Source of the DNA: Abelmoschus esculentus
Lineage: Eukaryota; Streptophyta; Magnoliopsida; Malvales; Malvaceae
Assembly: GCA_035048815.1 (NCBI GenBank)
Contig: JAUCBN010000017.1
Coordinates: 18,637,436-18,701,435 of the forward strand
DNA: 64,000 nucleotides
Direction of reading: 5' to 3'
Shown here: positions 12,057 through 23,599 of the stretch, piece after piece
Numbering within the stretch: the first letter of the stretch is position 1
Layout of the letters: every line of letters begins with the position of its first letter
The notes under the pieces: generated by a model
Told to the model about the DNA's origin: nothing
Databases searched by the model: none
The model's input: only the letters and a program-made list of their open reading frames with translations
Translations under genes and position numbers: made by a program

Positions 12057-12456
12057 TAGAGGGGCAAATTAATTGAATCGGACCCGAATAGTGATGAGCT
12101 TGACTCAGTTCGTTAAAGATTAAAACTAAGTTTGAGTTCAAGTTGAGTCTAATCAAATATAGAGTTTGTTGAGTTTTGATCGAATCATACTCAAGTAGCT
12201 CATGATTTGTTTCATCTCATTTAAAGTCCTAATCATCGTCATTCATCAACGTTCCCTTAATTAGTTAATTTTTTTAAAATAACATATTATATTTTCGAGC
12301 AGTTCACAAGCTTTTTAAGCCGTACCGAATAGTTCAACTCGGTTCCTAATTAAAAGCTCAAACTGATTTCAAGATCGAATCAAGTCCAATCAAATAAAAT
12401 ATTAATCGAGTTAAACTCGAATAACTTGAGATCTATCTCGTCTCATTTATAGTTAA
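12057..12456. mobile_element. hAT-like non-autonomous element, diverged relative of the one at 24941
   Basis: The interior follows the same order as the element at 24941-25481: a start like 'ggcaaattaattgaatcgg', GAATAGTG, the CGAGCAGTTCACAAGC block, and the end TCTCGTCTCATTTATAG. Flanking octamers ATTAAAAT (12049-12056) and ACTAAAAT (12457-12464) match at seven of eight positions. It is shorter than its relative and more mutated, so it is an older insertion. Confidence 0.6.
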
Positions 12457-13089
12457 ACTAAAATAACCAATAGTTGATTTTTTATCATGAATAAACTATA
12501 TAATCCTTTGTTTCATGCCTAAAAAGGGAAAGGGTTTTGAAGCTCATAAATCCTTTCCCAAGTCCAAATTTCCGTCTTAGATAAAAAGGAACATCTGAGA
12601 ACAAAAAACCCTACATTGTTCCAAATAATTGAAAACATCTCCCAGACAAAAGGAAACTCAAAAGATATAATTAACCTTGACCCAATGTTTAAAATATCCC
12701 ATTAATTATAAGTACATGTTAATTAAGAAATTAATTAAACACATACCATGTAAAATTTGTACTTAATTATTACATGTTCATTTCTTCCTCTATCTTGTTT
12801 CTGTTACCGGATGACTTGTAAAGCCCAGTTTTGTCCTTCCACATGCCTTCCCAGCAGGTATCTGAAGCCAACAGATCTACCTGTCACACTGTCATGTTCT
12901 ACTTTCTCTTTTTATACATGTTTTCTTGTGTTGAGTAGTAAGAGGATGATGCTTTCTTTGGATGATGAGTCTTTGGGGTGTGCCATGCTCGTTCACATTG
13001 CAATGCAAGACATCTTTTTCTTTAATGGGGGTTCTCACTTTACTTAAAATATAATTTTCATTCTAAGCATTATAGTTTATTTTAATTAA

Positions 13090-13250
13090 TTACGGTGGTT
13101 ACAGTAATATTTATTTTAAAGTATGCTCTTAATCATTAGACGTTAATATCATTAAACCACGGTGCTGTATTATTGGTGTTTGAATCGGTAACCTCCAAAA
13201 ATAACAATTGTTCTTTTTATGAGACAAGATTATTCGTTCATTACTGCTTT
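13090..13250 (-). repeat. SINE-like repeat unit, minus orientation
   Basis: Read on the minus strand this matches the unit at 13490: a start with repeated 'ttgttattttt', 'ggaggttaccgattcaaacacc', an 'aatac' spacer, then 'gtctaatgattaagagcatac'. Older and more diverged than the other copies. Confidence 0.4.
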
Positions 13251-13489
13251 CTCGTAACATACTTGTCCTCTCTATAATTTTTTTATAATTATTATATTTA
13301 ATTTATTAAATGAATAATTTAGATTGATTTTTTAAAATAATTATTTTATGTTCAGACAAAAAAAATTATAGTTGTCTCAATTTTAGGTTTTAAAAACTCT
13401 GTTTAAAGTTCAATGGTAAGAGTTGAGTGTATGAGGTTTAAATTTAAGGTTCGTTGTTAAGATTTAGAGTTTATATGTTAAAGCATGAA

Positions 13490-13620
13490 CCATCAAGTCT
13501 TATCGGTTAAAAGAATGGTTGTTGTTCTTAGAAGTCATGGGTTCGAACACCAATAATGCTATCATAGTGATTGAGCGATCAATGTCTAACAGTTGAAAGT
13601 ATATTCTAGAACATATACTA
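13490..13620 (+). repeat. SINE-like repeat unit, plus orientation
   Basis: It contains 'gtcttatcggttaaaag', then 'agaagtcatgggttcgaac' and 'gattgagcgatcaatgtc'. The word GGTTCGAAC resembles the RNA polymerase III B box of tRNA genes, and the upstream part resembles an A box, so a tRNA-derived SINE is the best guess. Related units lie at 17450, 56905 and 57115. Confidence 0.45.
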
Positions 13621-14461
13621 CTTTCACCACTTTAATTTAATAAAAAAGAGTATACATTAAAATTTAAATTCTTAATTATGTTAAACTAAACCCTAACCTC
13701 TAAACTATAAATTTAATAATAAATCTTGAATATAAAAATAATGATAAAAGTGAGGTTTATTTCTACAATTTTGTTGTTTAGATGGCTTAAACGAAAAATT
13801 AACCCTTAAACAATATGTTTGTTTACCTTTTAGTTTTTAATTATTTTTAATCAGAATATATATCAAAACTATTATTTTTGGTTACTTTCATGTCCCATAG
13901 TTTCAAAATTTACCATTTTTCCTATCTTAAACTTTCCTTATTTTAAATTAATTTGTATAAAATTTTAATATTAAATACGTTACTTGTACAATAAATATTT
14001 TGTTCATCGTAATATAAATATTATACACTTTTCATTAAAAAAAATAAGCTTATTAAAAATCATTTTATACTCGAGATCGAATCAAGACTCGAATATGAAT
14101 TAAAATCGAAGGAAGTGTACCTAGATTCAAAGACTACTTTGAACTATAGGAATGGTAGAAGTATATTTATTTGTATTTTATTTTTATAATAATATCGTGT
14201 TTTAGAAATATCAACACTGTTGATTCAAGTGGTAAGCAATTTTGTTCTGTTTAAGCAGATATTAAGTTTAAAATATTATATATAAAAAATCTTTATCGGA
14301 GACTCATACACCAAAATTAAATATACGACACAAATCAATTCAAATTAATCAAAGTGAAATCTTAAAAACGAAAATAACAATAAAAAATCCACAAATAAAT
14401 TCAAACCCAAACTCAACAAAGTACAGATTTAATTCAAAAGCTACTTCATGGAAGACAGAGA

Positions 14462-17056
14462 TCAAGTGAACAACCTAAGACGATTGGTAATCCTTTGTCG
14501 GCATATTGGACAAATTGACACTCTCGGACCACAATCCCTACAAGTCTGACATCACAAGACACGTGTAATTTTGTCTGGATTCTTTTAAAATATAAAGAAA
14601 AAGAATGTATTGTGTTATATTTATTGAGAGAATTTAAAGGATAATAAATGAATAAAATAAGGAATTACTCACCATATGCCCACAATTGAAGGCCAAGTCC
14701 TTTGTATTCGTAAGGCATATTGGGCAAGCAGACTGCATTTACATTGCAATGGAAAACAACATTAGTAAGCATACATACATACATGCAAGCAAGCACGTAT
14801 GCCTATAAACATACATACACACATACATACCTGCCGATCATCTGATGCAACTGCAGTTGGTGCCGAGACATTGCTCGGTATGCGCTCGGGCGGAGCAGGT
14901 CTACGGTAGGAAACCGGAGGAGGTTGGGGAACTATTTCCTTGCCTTTTCCGGTTCGTTGTCTTGATTTGTTTGATGCAAATATGTAAAAATAATTAGTGA
15001 GTAATTACAAGTATCATACTTGAGAGTAAACTAAATTATTGAAGATTAACTCACCCAAGAATGCCAAGTTCCATGCATGCTTTGTACTGTAAAGGGATCT
15101 CCATGAGAGCAGCAAGAGCAAAAGCAGTTTCCTTCGCTTCTTGACTAGTATTTTTTGCCATAATCCCAGTGAAATCAACAAACTGAAGATATATTAGACA
15201 TAAAAAAAACAAATTACATTCCATGATACTAATTAGTTTGATATAATTATCAGACAAGTTCTGCTTCTAGCTCGATTGAAACCTGGAAGTTGTCGAAGTT
15301 ACGCGACGGAATCTTATCATCGAATTTCTTCATATCACCCCAAGGTCCATCACCAACACCAACCAAAACAATTGCCAGGGGGTAAAAGCTGGAATGTGTG
15401 AATGAAAACAAAAACAGAAATAAATTCCTCTGCTTTAACACAATTCAATCTATGCCTTCTTCAACATGCATACTTATCGACAATGTACTACCTTGCGTTA
15501 ACAATTGCACTGATTGTTTTCTCTTCTTGTGGACTCAGTTCTCTGTCACTTGTATCAACACTTCGTGTGACCTTCATCATCAACACGAAAACAAAACAGA
15601 TTCGGAGATACATTCGGTGAGAGTGCGTTAACAAGTTGCTCATACAAGGAGAAAATTTAAGGGATGAGATATATGACCTGGCCATCTGCAATGATAACCA
15701 ACACATGGAATTGGCCACCACTGTTTTCCACAATGTTAACGGCAGCACCGATGACCGGTGCGTAAGATGTTGGTCCTATGGCACAACATACATGCTCAAT
15801 GCATTACGATTCGGCATAAATGAGTTATTCGTGACATTATGTCGATATGGACATGTTAAAATTGCCAAGTCCAGGGAACAGATCCCAATTACCAGCTAGT
15901 CTCAAGTTTGGAACAATCTTTCTGTAACAATCTAAGACTTCTTCAAATCCATGGCAAGATGAATGATCGCTGTGAAAGCTAAACACATCTGTATCATGCG
16001 TGGTAGCTGTGACATTCGAACACGAAACTCGATCAGATCAACTGATAAAAGGTAAAGGAGGATATATTAACAACCGGAGGAGGACACCATACTGTCACCA
16101 AAGCCGAAACAAGGTATCAAGTTGTCTTCATCAAAAGGAGCTAGGGTCTTTCCAATTATCGTGATAGCTTTCTCATATGGATTCAGCGTACCACTGATGG
16201 CATGAAGACTCCGTTTGTTGAATGATTCTTTGCCTTTCAATTGAAACATGGATGTATCAGCTTCCAAGACACCAATTCATAAAGCAAAAGAAGAAACTCC
16301 AAAAATAAACATGGATCTTTAGATTGGTGGAAACTAACCTGTCCATTCATTGCTTTTGGTGAAATCAATTCCAAGGATGAGATTAGATGACTCTAAACCA
16401 GCTTCTCTTAAAGCTTTTGTAACCTGCAGTAGAAGAGGAGCTCGTTCATGATCAAATGTGCTGAATCATAATGTTGGCAAGTTTGATTTCTTCAGCTCTA
16501 ATAGTACACACACCAACCATGTTTCATGATCATGCTATAAAATTATTCAAAGATAAATTTATTTAATGAAATAGCTACTGCTTGTACATTTTTGCCTGAT
16601 GATCATGCACATAGTTGGTGCACAATAAGGAGTAGAAATCGTCCACTCCTTTTTCGGTACCTATTTACACCTTACCATTAAAAAATTGAGTTTAAGATTT
16701 AAAATTAGAGTTTAAGATTAGGTCTTAAGGTTAGAGTATTGCGTAAATGATATATTTTTAGAGTATAAAATTAAGGTTTAATATTTGATTTTTTAAAATA
16801 TTGGGCACGAAAAACACCAAAAAGAAGATTTTTCAATAAGAGTTGACTTTAGAAAAAAATATTTTTATAAGTAGATATAATATATCATGATCAAATTAAT
16901 TTTACTTCGACTTATAGGCACATACTTACGCTCATTTCTCGAGTTAAATAAATATAAACATAATTTTTATACTTATTTATAAATAGACCGAACACATATT
17001 ACAGATATTCAAATCATTTATGTTAATAAATAAATTCCTTTATGATTGTTAAAAAC

Positions 17057-17115
<59 letters not shown>

Positions 17116-19373
17116 GGTGTGCTTATTTAATCTTTTAATTTAAAACCTTCAAAAGGTCACTTAAGATTTTTACTCTTCATTTTAATAAAAAGCATGCACG
17201 AATATATACAACTATCATTTTAGACATTTTTATACTTACAATTGAAAAATAATTACAAAAATATATATTCTAAATAGTTCATGAAATGATTTTTTTAGAA
17301 AACTTTAAAATTAATTATATAATATATTAAAATTTAAAATTTTTCTCTAAAGCTTCGTTTTTATTTGAGTTGAACTTATAGTACAGGGCGTCTTAAGCAT
17401 GTCTGCATCATAAATATTGTGATTAGGAGTTATGTTGGGGGACAGTTTTTGTATATTCGTGAGGATTGATCATGATCGCTCAATCACTTTGTTGGTATTA
17501 CTGATGTTCGAACCTATTACTTTTAAAAACAATAGATATTCTTTTGATCATTTGAACTAGATGACTCGTACTAATGAAATACAATTATTATTATTTTTTT
17601 AAAGAGAAATACAATTATTAGTGACTGAAGTTGAGGGTATAGTTTGACTTGGAAATTTGGCTCATCTTTCACTAAAGAGTAGTAGCGCTAGCGCGCGACA
17701 ACTGACAATACAGACAAAGAATGTCAACGATATCGTAGGCTAGTGGGAGGAGACTCGAGAATTGCGCGTTGAACCAACGAGTGTTTCCCAAAAATCTGAT
17801 ATTTAAATTGAAAAGAGTTATCTATAATATTTAAAAAATTAAAAATATAAATAAATATTATTTTATATCACTTTAAAACTATTCGGAAGAAAACTTCTTT
17901 TCACGTTGAAAAAATAGTGATATTAATGTAACTTCATTAGCGTGATTATTCAATACAAGGGTGAATTTTAGTTATTTTATTTAAAATTATATAAAAGATA
18001 AAAATATTATTATAATATTTATCATTCATATTTTAATTATATTTATGGATATTCATATTGATTTATAACACCCAATTCAAGCAAGTTTTTAAATATACAC
18101 ATAAATAAATTTAAGATAATTTAATATATGTATAATATAGAATAATCGATTTTAGCAAATTTATATGAAAATTAATAATAATTTAAGATTTATATAATTA
18201 TAATATCAATAACTTAAATATAATTTTAGAAAGATTTAGGCAGGACTCCACTAATACTTAGGAATCGAATTTGTAAAACAGACACTTAGAATAACAACTA
18301 ATTCAAATTTCAAATCCTCTTTGTTCTCTAAGGAATCTGGAATCTATCCTTTTCCTTAATTACTATTGATTTTATTATTCTCGCTATCTTTATTTTTTTC
18401 TTATATTTTTTAAATAATTCTATTTTTTAAAAAATATTTTAAAATTTATATTATATCTTATACTCATTTACAAAATGTAAAAATTTATGTCGTAGGTTTA
18501 GAATTTAAAATTAATATTTAATACAATATATTTAAATTTTTTAAGTAATATTTCATTAAAATAAATTAAAACTAAATTCAAGAATAAAATAATTGTACTG
18601 ACTAAATTCAAAAAAATATCAAATTTTAATGACTCAATAAAAAAAACTCTGAATTACTAAAATTGTCCATTATTTATCATGATTTAACCTCCACCCTTAA
18701 TGTTAATATTAATAAAAAATAATATATCACGTGGGTCGAATATTGTTGAACATTATTAATATTAGACACTGTTAAATATTATTAAATTAATTAATAAAGA
18801 ATAAAATTTAAAAAAATTTATTATGTAATTAATTTAATTAAAATTTTATTTTAAATAATTTATAATTATATATCGAATCTTTAAAATTTTTAATCTTATT
18901 AATTAATTTAATAATATTTAAAATTAATAATGTTTAACAATTTTCGATACACGTTATAATTTCTTTTAATAAAAATCATGTTAATCAATTAAAAAATTGA
19001 CATGATTTTTTTTTCTTTTAAACTGGATTATGCGCCATTCAAAATATATCAACAAAAACAATAAAGAAGAAGATGTTTAAACTAGATTCAAAGCGTTAGA
19101 AGAAGGAAAAGGTACCTGATCCAGAGTTGAGAAATTATCTGGTATAAATCTGTACTTCTGTTTTGCAGATTGCTTTCTTTGTAGCCGGGAAGCTTTATCT
19201 CGATTATTACCATTATTAGTGATTTGAGCAGTGTCTCCCTCTCCGTAAGAAGGAAGTTGCGGTGTTGCAGCGGCCATGGGTTGCACCATCGGAGAGTGAT
19301 CGGTTGTTTCTATGCTGATCGATCTCAAAAATTCCAGCTGCCTCCGCTTCTGTTTTGAAAGAAAATTTCCCAT
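14462..19373 (-). CDS. RGLG4: RGLG-type E3 ubiquitin ligase (copine/vWA domain plus RING finger)
   Basis: Eleven exons on the minus strand (19116-19373, 16339-16423, 16093-16233, 15893-16006, 15678-15775, 15492-15571, 15283-15388, 15055-15182, 14831-14960, 14673-14732, 14462-14545) give 427 residues. All junctions are in phase. The protein starts MGNFLSKQ, a good N-myristoylation signal that would place it at membranes. A copine-type vWA domain follows, with a metal-site motif at D106-F-T-K-S110 and the words LNPYEKAI, CFGFGD, FHVLVIIADGQVTRS and YPLAIVLVGVGDGPW. A proline-rich linker leads to a C-terminal C3HC4 RING: Cys383, 386, 397, His399, Cys402, 405, 412 and 415. It should transfer ubiquitin as an E3 ligase; relatives act in hormone and stress signalling. 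Intron 1 is unusually long (2.7 kb) and holds a MITE-like unit, a long ATT repeat and a SINE-like unit. The RGLG family call is certain; RGLG4 is chosen from gene order. Confidence 0.93.
16620..16850. repeat. MITE-like unit in RGLG intron 1
   Basis: It starts with 'ggagtagaaatcgtccac' and ends with an inverted version, 'aaaaagaagatttttcaa', with the same 'ttaagattaggtcttaagg' type of interior as the cluster near 5500. It lies wholly inside the 2.7-kb first intron. Confidence 0.5.
17057..17115. repeat. ATT trinucleotide microsatellite
   Basis: About twenty perfect TTA/ATT units lie in RGLG intron 1. It should be a highly variable marker. Confidence 0.95.
17450..17575 (-). repeat. SINE-like repeat unit in RGLG intron 1
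   Basis: Read on the minus strand it contains 'ggttcgaacatcag' and 'gtgattgagcgatcatgatc', as in the unit at 13490. Confidence 0.4.
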
Positions 19374-19409
19374 CTCCTCATCTTATTCTCTCTTTGATAA
19401 AAAATGCTT

Positions 19410-19419
19410 TATTTATATG
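19410..19419 (-). promoter_or_regulatory. Probable TATA box of the RGLG gene
   Basis: The motif CATATAAAT on the minus strand lies about 40 bases upstream of the start codon, implying a very short 5' UTR. Confidence 0.45.
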
Positions 19420-20304
19420 ATTTGCTCAGAAATAGAAAGAATAAAGGAGAAGACAAGTAGAAGTTGAGTTGGGAATTTGGAAAAGCACGGATCAAATACA
19501 CGCTGCCTTACCTCATTTCTCGTTTAGCAACCTCGAATATTCGATGTAGCGCGCGACTTAGGACTTAGGAGAGGCGAAAATAATCGAATCAGATAATTTC
19601 TCAGAAACAACACAAGATGCTACTGAGAAGAAATAGAGAGACATTAATATTATGGTTACTTTGAGATCTATTAGTTAATTTAATGATTAAAAATATTAAT
19701 ATAGTAATTTTATTTAATAATAATAATATGCTTACTTGTATACCACTTGTGGAAAAAAAAACTTCCATTTTACTTATATATTTTGATTTTTAAACCCACT
19801 CACCGAAGAGACCTCGAATGGTACCACCGATCGAACCGAACTGGATTTGCTAGAGACTGTCGCGTCTGTGTTGAGATAGAGCCACCCAGAAGGTGATAAT
19901 TGACAAACGGATCTAATACCACGGGCTGATGGAACCCAAATCACCGAGAAGGTCTTGTCCGCGAAATGCGAGGCCCAAACGTCACTCATTCTGTAGAATT
20001 GGAAGAGACCAAACGTGGCACCATTTGTTTTTAGCAACATCCATGTTGAACTCACAATACCTTCGTAAGCTGAAGAGATGCTGAAAGTTCCAGTCGATGA
20101 ACCATTCCAAGCAAATTAGTCCTTGCCGATACCCAACATCAGAGGAAAGGCCCCCGCAATGTGAAGAATTACATAATTGTCGATCAAGCACGACACGTAA
20201 TCCAAAGATCATCATGGAGGACAAAATCAGGAAAGTGAAGGTGAGCAACATTGAGTTCACTCGTGCGAATTTATGGCCGAAGCAGACCACCTATGGGTCA
20301 TGTC

Positions 20305-21050
20305 TGTTGGAATATTAGGATGGGAGAGAAAGTATGACAGAAAAAATTGATATTTCATTGAAGAAAGGTGATTTACAAGAAATATAAGCTTCCTATTTAT
20401 AGGAGAGCTAAGCTACAAGTATGATAGTGTAACTTCCATTGAATACAATTTCAGATCAGTTAGCAAACAACTAAATTAGTTGTAACTACTTTTGGGATTG
20501 ATGAACTTCTGGAAGCTACTAAAGCTTTGTTGTTATTTGCTTAACATTCACCCAAGTTTCTTGCTTTATGAAACACTTCAAAACGTTCAACTACCATGAG
20601 CTATTGGGGAAAGCAGTTTCAAACCTTCACTTTTTTTTTCTCCACTTATTTGAGCTTTCTTTTTGTTGGAAGTAAGGCTGTTAAGCGTCGAGCTTTCAAG
20701 TGCAATCTGAAGTCCTTCAGAGTACATCCTCCTCTAGAAGAGTACTCTGCTGAAGAGTATTCAATCCCGATTTCTACAAACTTTGAATCTTCATACCATT
20801 TATGTCAACTTGCACATCCTCCTCTAGAAGAATCTGAAAATGAAAGCATTGTGTTCATTTCATCTGTTGCTAGTCTGGTCCATATTGACAGTGGATCCAT
20901 TAATGCACCAACTAAAGCTTCTATTAACGAACTTACAAAGAACCTGGCGTGTGAGTGGGCAAAAAATAATATAAGGACCAATTGTATTGCGCCGTGGAAC
21001 ATCAGAACCTTGCATGTTGAACATTTGTTCCATCTGTTATTTGCTTAACA
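20305..21050. mobile_element. TSD-flanked LTR-like element inserted in the LINE remnant
   Basis: The element begins TGTTGGAATATTAGG and ends TTATTTGCTTAACA, and is flanked on both sides by the five bases ATGTC (20300-20304 and 21051-21055). The first 242 bases (20305-20546) look like a complete long terminal repeat read on the minus strand: TGTTAAGC at one end, TATAAATAGG inside, CCAACA at the other. The 16 bases at its inner edge (20531-20546) recur exactly at the far end (21035-21050), so the other terminal repeat seems reduced to a stub. The interior carries part of a dehydrogenase gene instead of retroviral genes. Without the insertion the LINE reading joins smoothly. The class assignment is inference. 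Confidence 0.6.
20740..21036 (+). pseudogene. Tropinone-reductase-like SDR fragment captured inside the LTR-like element
   Basis: About 98 residues of a short-chain dehydrogenase of the tropinone reductase-like group are readable within a 150-codon frame that starts at 20596. Recognisable words are EYSAEEYS, YHLCQLAHP, SIVFISSVASLVHI, TKNLACEWAKNNIRTNC and APWNIRT. The N-terminal nucleotide-binding part is absent. The catalytic Tyr of the YxxxK motif is replaced by Asn (SINAPTK), although the Lys and the upstream Ser remain. The 43 codons before it are not SDR-like. An 18-base stretch at 20724-20741 is repeated at 20814-20831 inside the fragment. It cannot be an active reductase; any transcript would be incidental. 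Confidence 0.7.
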
Positions 21051-21879
21051 ATGTCATCCCATAGGTTCACCTTACTACCGTTCCCAACTAACCAGTAGAT
21101 GTTGGCTCTGACCGACTCCCAGGCATTTAAAATCACTTACCAGAGGATTGAACTATTAGCACGCTTAATAGAGGGAGGATAAAGAGAGGCAAACCTATAT
21201 TTATGTCCAAGAGTTTGGACCCTATGGTTATCCGGCCGACTAAACAATGCGGAAACCAGCTTTTGCATGAAGGCCATGTTACCTTCATTAGTACGAGGAT
21301 GCCCAAACCACCATATGTCACGGGTTGAGAGATAGCTTCCGAATTAAAAAGCGAGATTTTCTTCGTAACAGTAGAGCCTTATATGAAACCTCTTGTGATC
21401 TTATCGATTTCAGATCACACACGAATGGGAAGCTTCGTGGTTTGCATAAAGAAAGACAGAATGACAGCCAAGACAAACTTGTCCAGAGTGATGCGGCCAG
21501 CCATAGAGAGAGAACAGTTGTCCATCAAAGTCGACATAACATATGAGCTGGTACAAAACCTGCATGCCCAAATAAGTACCCAAGGACATGGTATGCTGAT
21601 AAGTGATAACCAAGGCATCATAGCAAAACTTATTATAGCAAAACCTAATGTAACTTGAGAACTGACTTGTAACTAAATGTTTATTCAAGTTATAGTTAAA
21701 ATAGATAATTCAATTTTTGTTCAAAACTTACTATTTGTCCAGAAAACACACACAGTAAATATATCGATACATCAAACAGTACAAGGCAAGCAGTACAATT
21801 TCATTGGCCACAATTGTCCGAGCAAACCATGGACATTATTTGTATCTGTGGCAATAGCAGCAGAAGATTACTACTAAAA

Positions 21880-23451
21880 CTATTCGCAGACAAATGGAGC
21901 GTCAACATGATGGTCACTGCAGTAAAGGCCGGGGCGCTGGGTGAAATCCTGTTTCTTAAGCAACTGTCTGGCCTTCTGAACAAGCTCTTGATTAGTAACG
22001 CTGTCATCTGAATTTGCAATTATGGTTTGAATGGCATTGCTGAGTGCTCCATAAGCTTGGCTTGCATTTCCCGACGGGCTGGCATCTGCTGAAGTTTGGT
22101 CGGTCTGGCAGCCACTGATGAGAATTCCACCGTCAGGAAGATCGTGCTTAGATGCTCCTGCATATGCCTCTTTCTTTTCACTCACTTCGGTCTCAAGTGC
22201 CGGTTTTCCGTATCCATCGTCATCGTCCAGCTTTTGTTTAAGAAACTGTAGTGCTAGACCCCCAATCTTCCCCATGAACCCACCGCCCTCACCATCATCG
22301 TTGCCCTGCAATTTGGTCATAATGATCTTCATAAACTTCTTCACTTTGGGGCTTGCATCTTCCCCGAAAACATCGTAAAGGGTTGGCCTCAGCTTCCCAA
22401 CATCGATGTCATCTTTGCCAGTTTTCTGCTTGAGCATTTCAATTAGAGTTGAGAGGGGCAGAGATCTGCTTTTCACATAGCCACTCTCATCATAGTCTTC
22501 CCCTACTCCCCTGTCATCCACCTCTTCCTCATCGTGGCGGTGGCGAAATTTCGAAGGGACGTGAATTCCACGAGACTCAAAGGCACCTTGCACGGTTTGG
22601 TGCAAGTTCTTGAACCAAGATCCCGATTCCGATTCTGAATCTGCATCCTTGGTGCTCTCACCAATTTGCTCTTTGGCCTCATCAATCAACCCCCCACTAT
22701 GGCATGAATCCGATACAATTGTTATACGGCAACCTGCTGGGACTTTATCCACCAAGTCTCTGAAATCATCATCTGTGCACAGCCAAGCACCCACTTAACA
22801 ACACCATAAAGAAACCGTGCTCTAACATCAATCAAATTAGTATACAAGCTATCCATTCAGATAACAAAATTCCATAATTCGGATCCTATATTCCCTTAGC
22901 AATGCAATGGAAAATCAATAAGACTAACAACCATGAACAACTATAAGTCAAAATGCGGAATCACAGTAGAGTTGACTGCCTCAGTCTAGCAAGGAGATCC
23001 TAGACTAGAATACAAAAGCAGATCTGATCATGAAAACACAGATCTATAATCTACAACATAGAAAAGACTCAAAAGAAACAAAAAGTTAAAGAAAGAAGGA
23101 AGAACCAGTGATAAGATTCATATCAGCAGGGACAATGCACTCATCGAAGCCAGTATCATCATCGTCCCCAGTCTCAGCAGGAAGTCTAGTCCCGTGCCCA
23201 CTGAAGTGCACAAACAGAAAATCTCCAGGTTCAGCCGAACTCACGAGATCATTCAAAGCAGCTCTGATGTTCTTCCCCGTGGGCTGATCGTAAGAATCAT
23301 CGGTATCTATCAACACCTTGATGTCCTCCTCGGAGAATCCGTAGCGTTGTATAAGGCAATTGTACATTCTCTTCACATCGTTTACGCAGCCTTTCAGCTC
23401 CGCCTTTGTGCCTGGATAGTTGATTCCTATCAACACAGCTTTCTTCCCCAT
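21880..23451 (-). CDS. MC4: Type II metacaspase (MC4-like)
   Basis: Two exons, 23106-23451 and 21880-22772, give 412 residues, the usual size of plant type II metacaspases. These are calcium-dependent cysteine proteases that cut after Lys or Arg and act in wound signalling and cell death. The p20-like part holds the His of HFSGHG (residue 86) and the Cys of SDSCHSGG (residue 139). The linker is long and acidic, with HRHDEEEVDD. It is followed by VKSRSLPLSTLIEMLKQKTG, and the Lys of VKSR (216) is the likely self-cleavage site by analogy. The p10-like part contains ILISGCQTDQTSAD. I start at MGKKAVLIGINYPG, the family start. The frame continues upstream to an ATG at 23574 and would add 41 residues that resemble a transit peptide. 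A broken partial copy lies upstream at 24398. Confidence 0.95.
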
Positions 23452-23599
23452 CGAATCAAATCCAATTCCTTGGCAGAATTCTGGTGATTTTGGTTTTGAA
23501 CAAAAAGCAGAGTTCCAGAATGATGGAAAAGCTAGTCTTTTGTAGATGGGAGATGATCGACTATTGGCTGCCAATATTTAATTATCTTCATGTCCTTAT

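Larger units (their letters stand above)
12465..14461. other. Intergenic region with SINE-like repeat units
   Basis: The region holds no supported gene. The plus-strand frame at 12757-13047 lacks any recognisable domain. Two repeat units in opposite orientation lie at about 13090-13250 and 13490-13620 and are listed separately. AT-rich elsewhere. Confidence 0.45.
19780..21690 (-). mobile_element. LINE-type retrotransposon remnant (RT 3' part and RNase H-like end), interrupted
   Basis: On the minus strand, pieces in several frames follow the usual order of a plant LINE. At about 21690-21410 come LGTYLGM and then LSMAGRITLDKFVLAV with FFMQT, the end of the reverse transcriptase. At about 21325-21055 come GGLGI and WLVGNGSKVNLWDD. 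At about 20300-19780 come FSISSAYE and then SPSGWLYLNTDATVSS, the region before and at the RNase H-like domain. Stops and frameshifts are frequent and a central part is missing, so it is dead. It lies between the RGLG promoter and the 3' end of the metacaspase. A separate element, 20305-21050, is inserted in it. Confidence 0.7.

Noticed and set aside
12757..13047. Plus-strand open frame of 96 codons
   Set aside because: No domain, no splice support, mixed composition; likely chance.
20596..21048. Intact 150-codon dehydrogenase gene
   Set aside because: Only the C-terminal half resembles an SDR, the nucleotide-binding part is missing, and the catalytic Tyr is replaced, so it is treated as a captured fragment.
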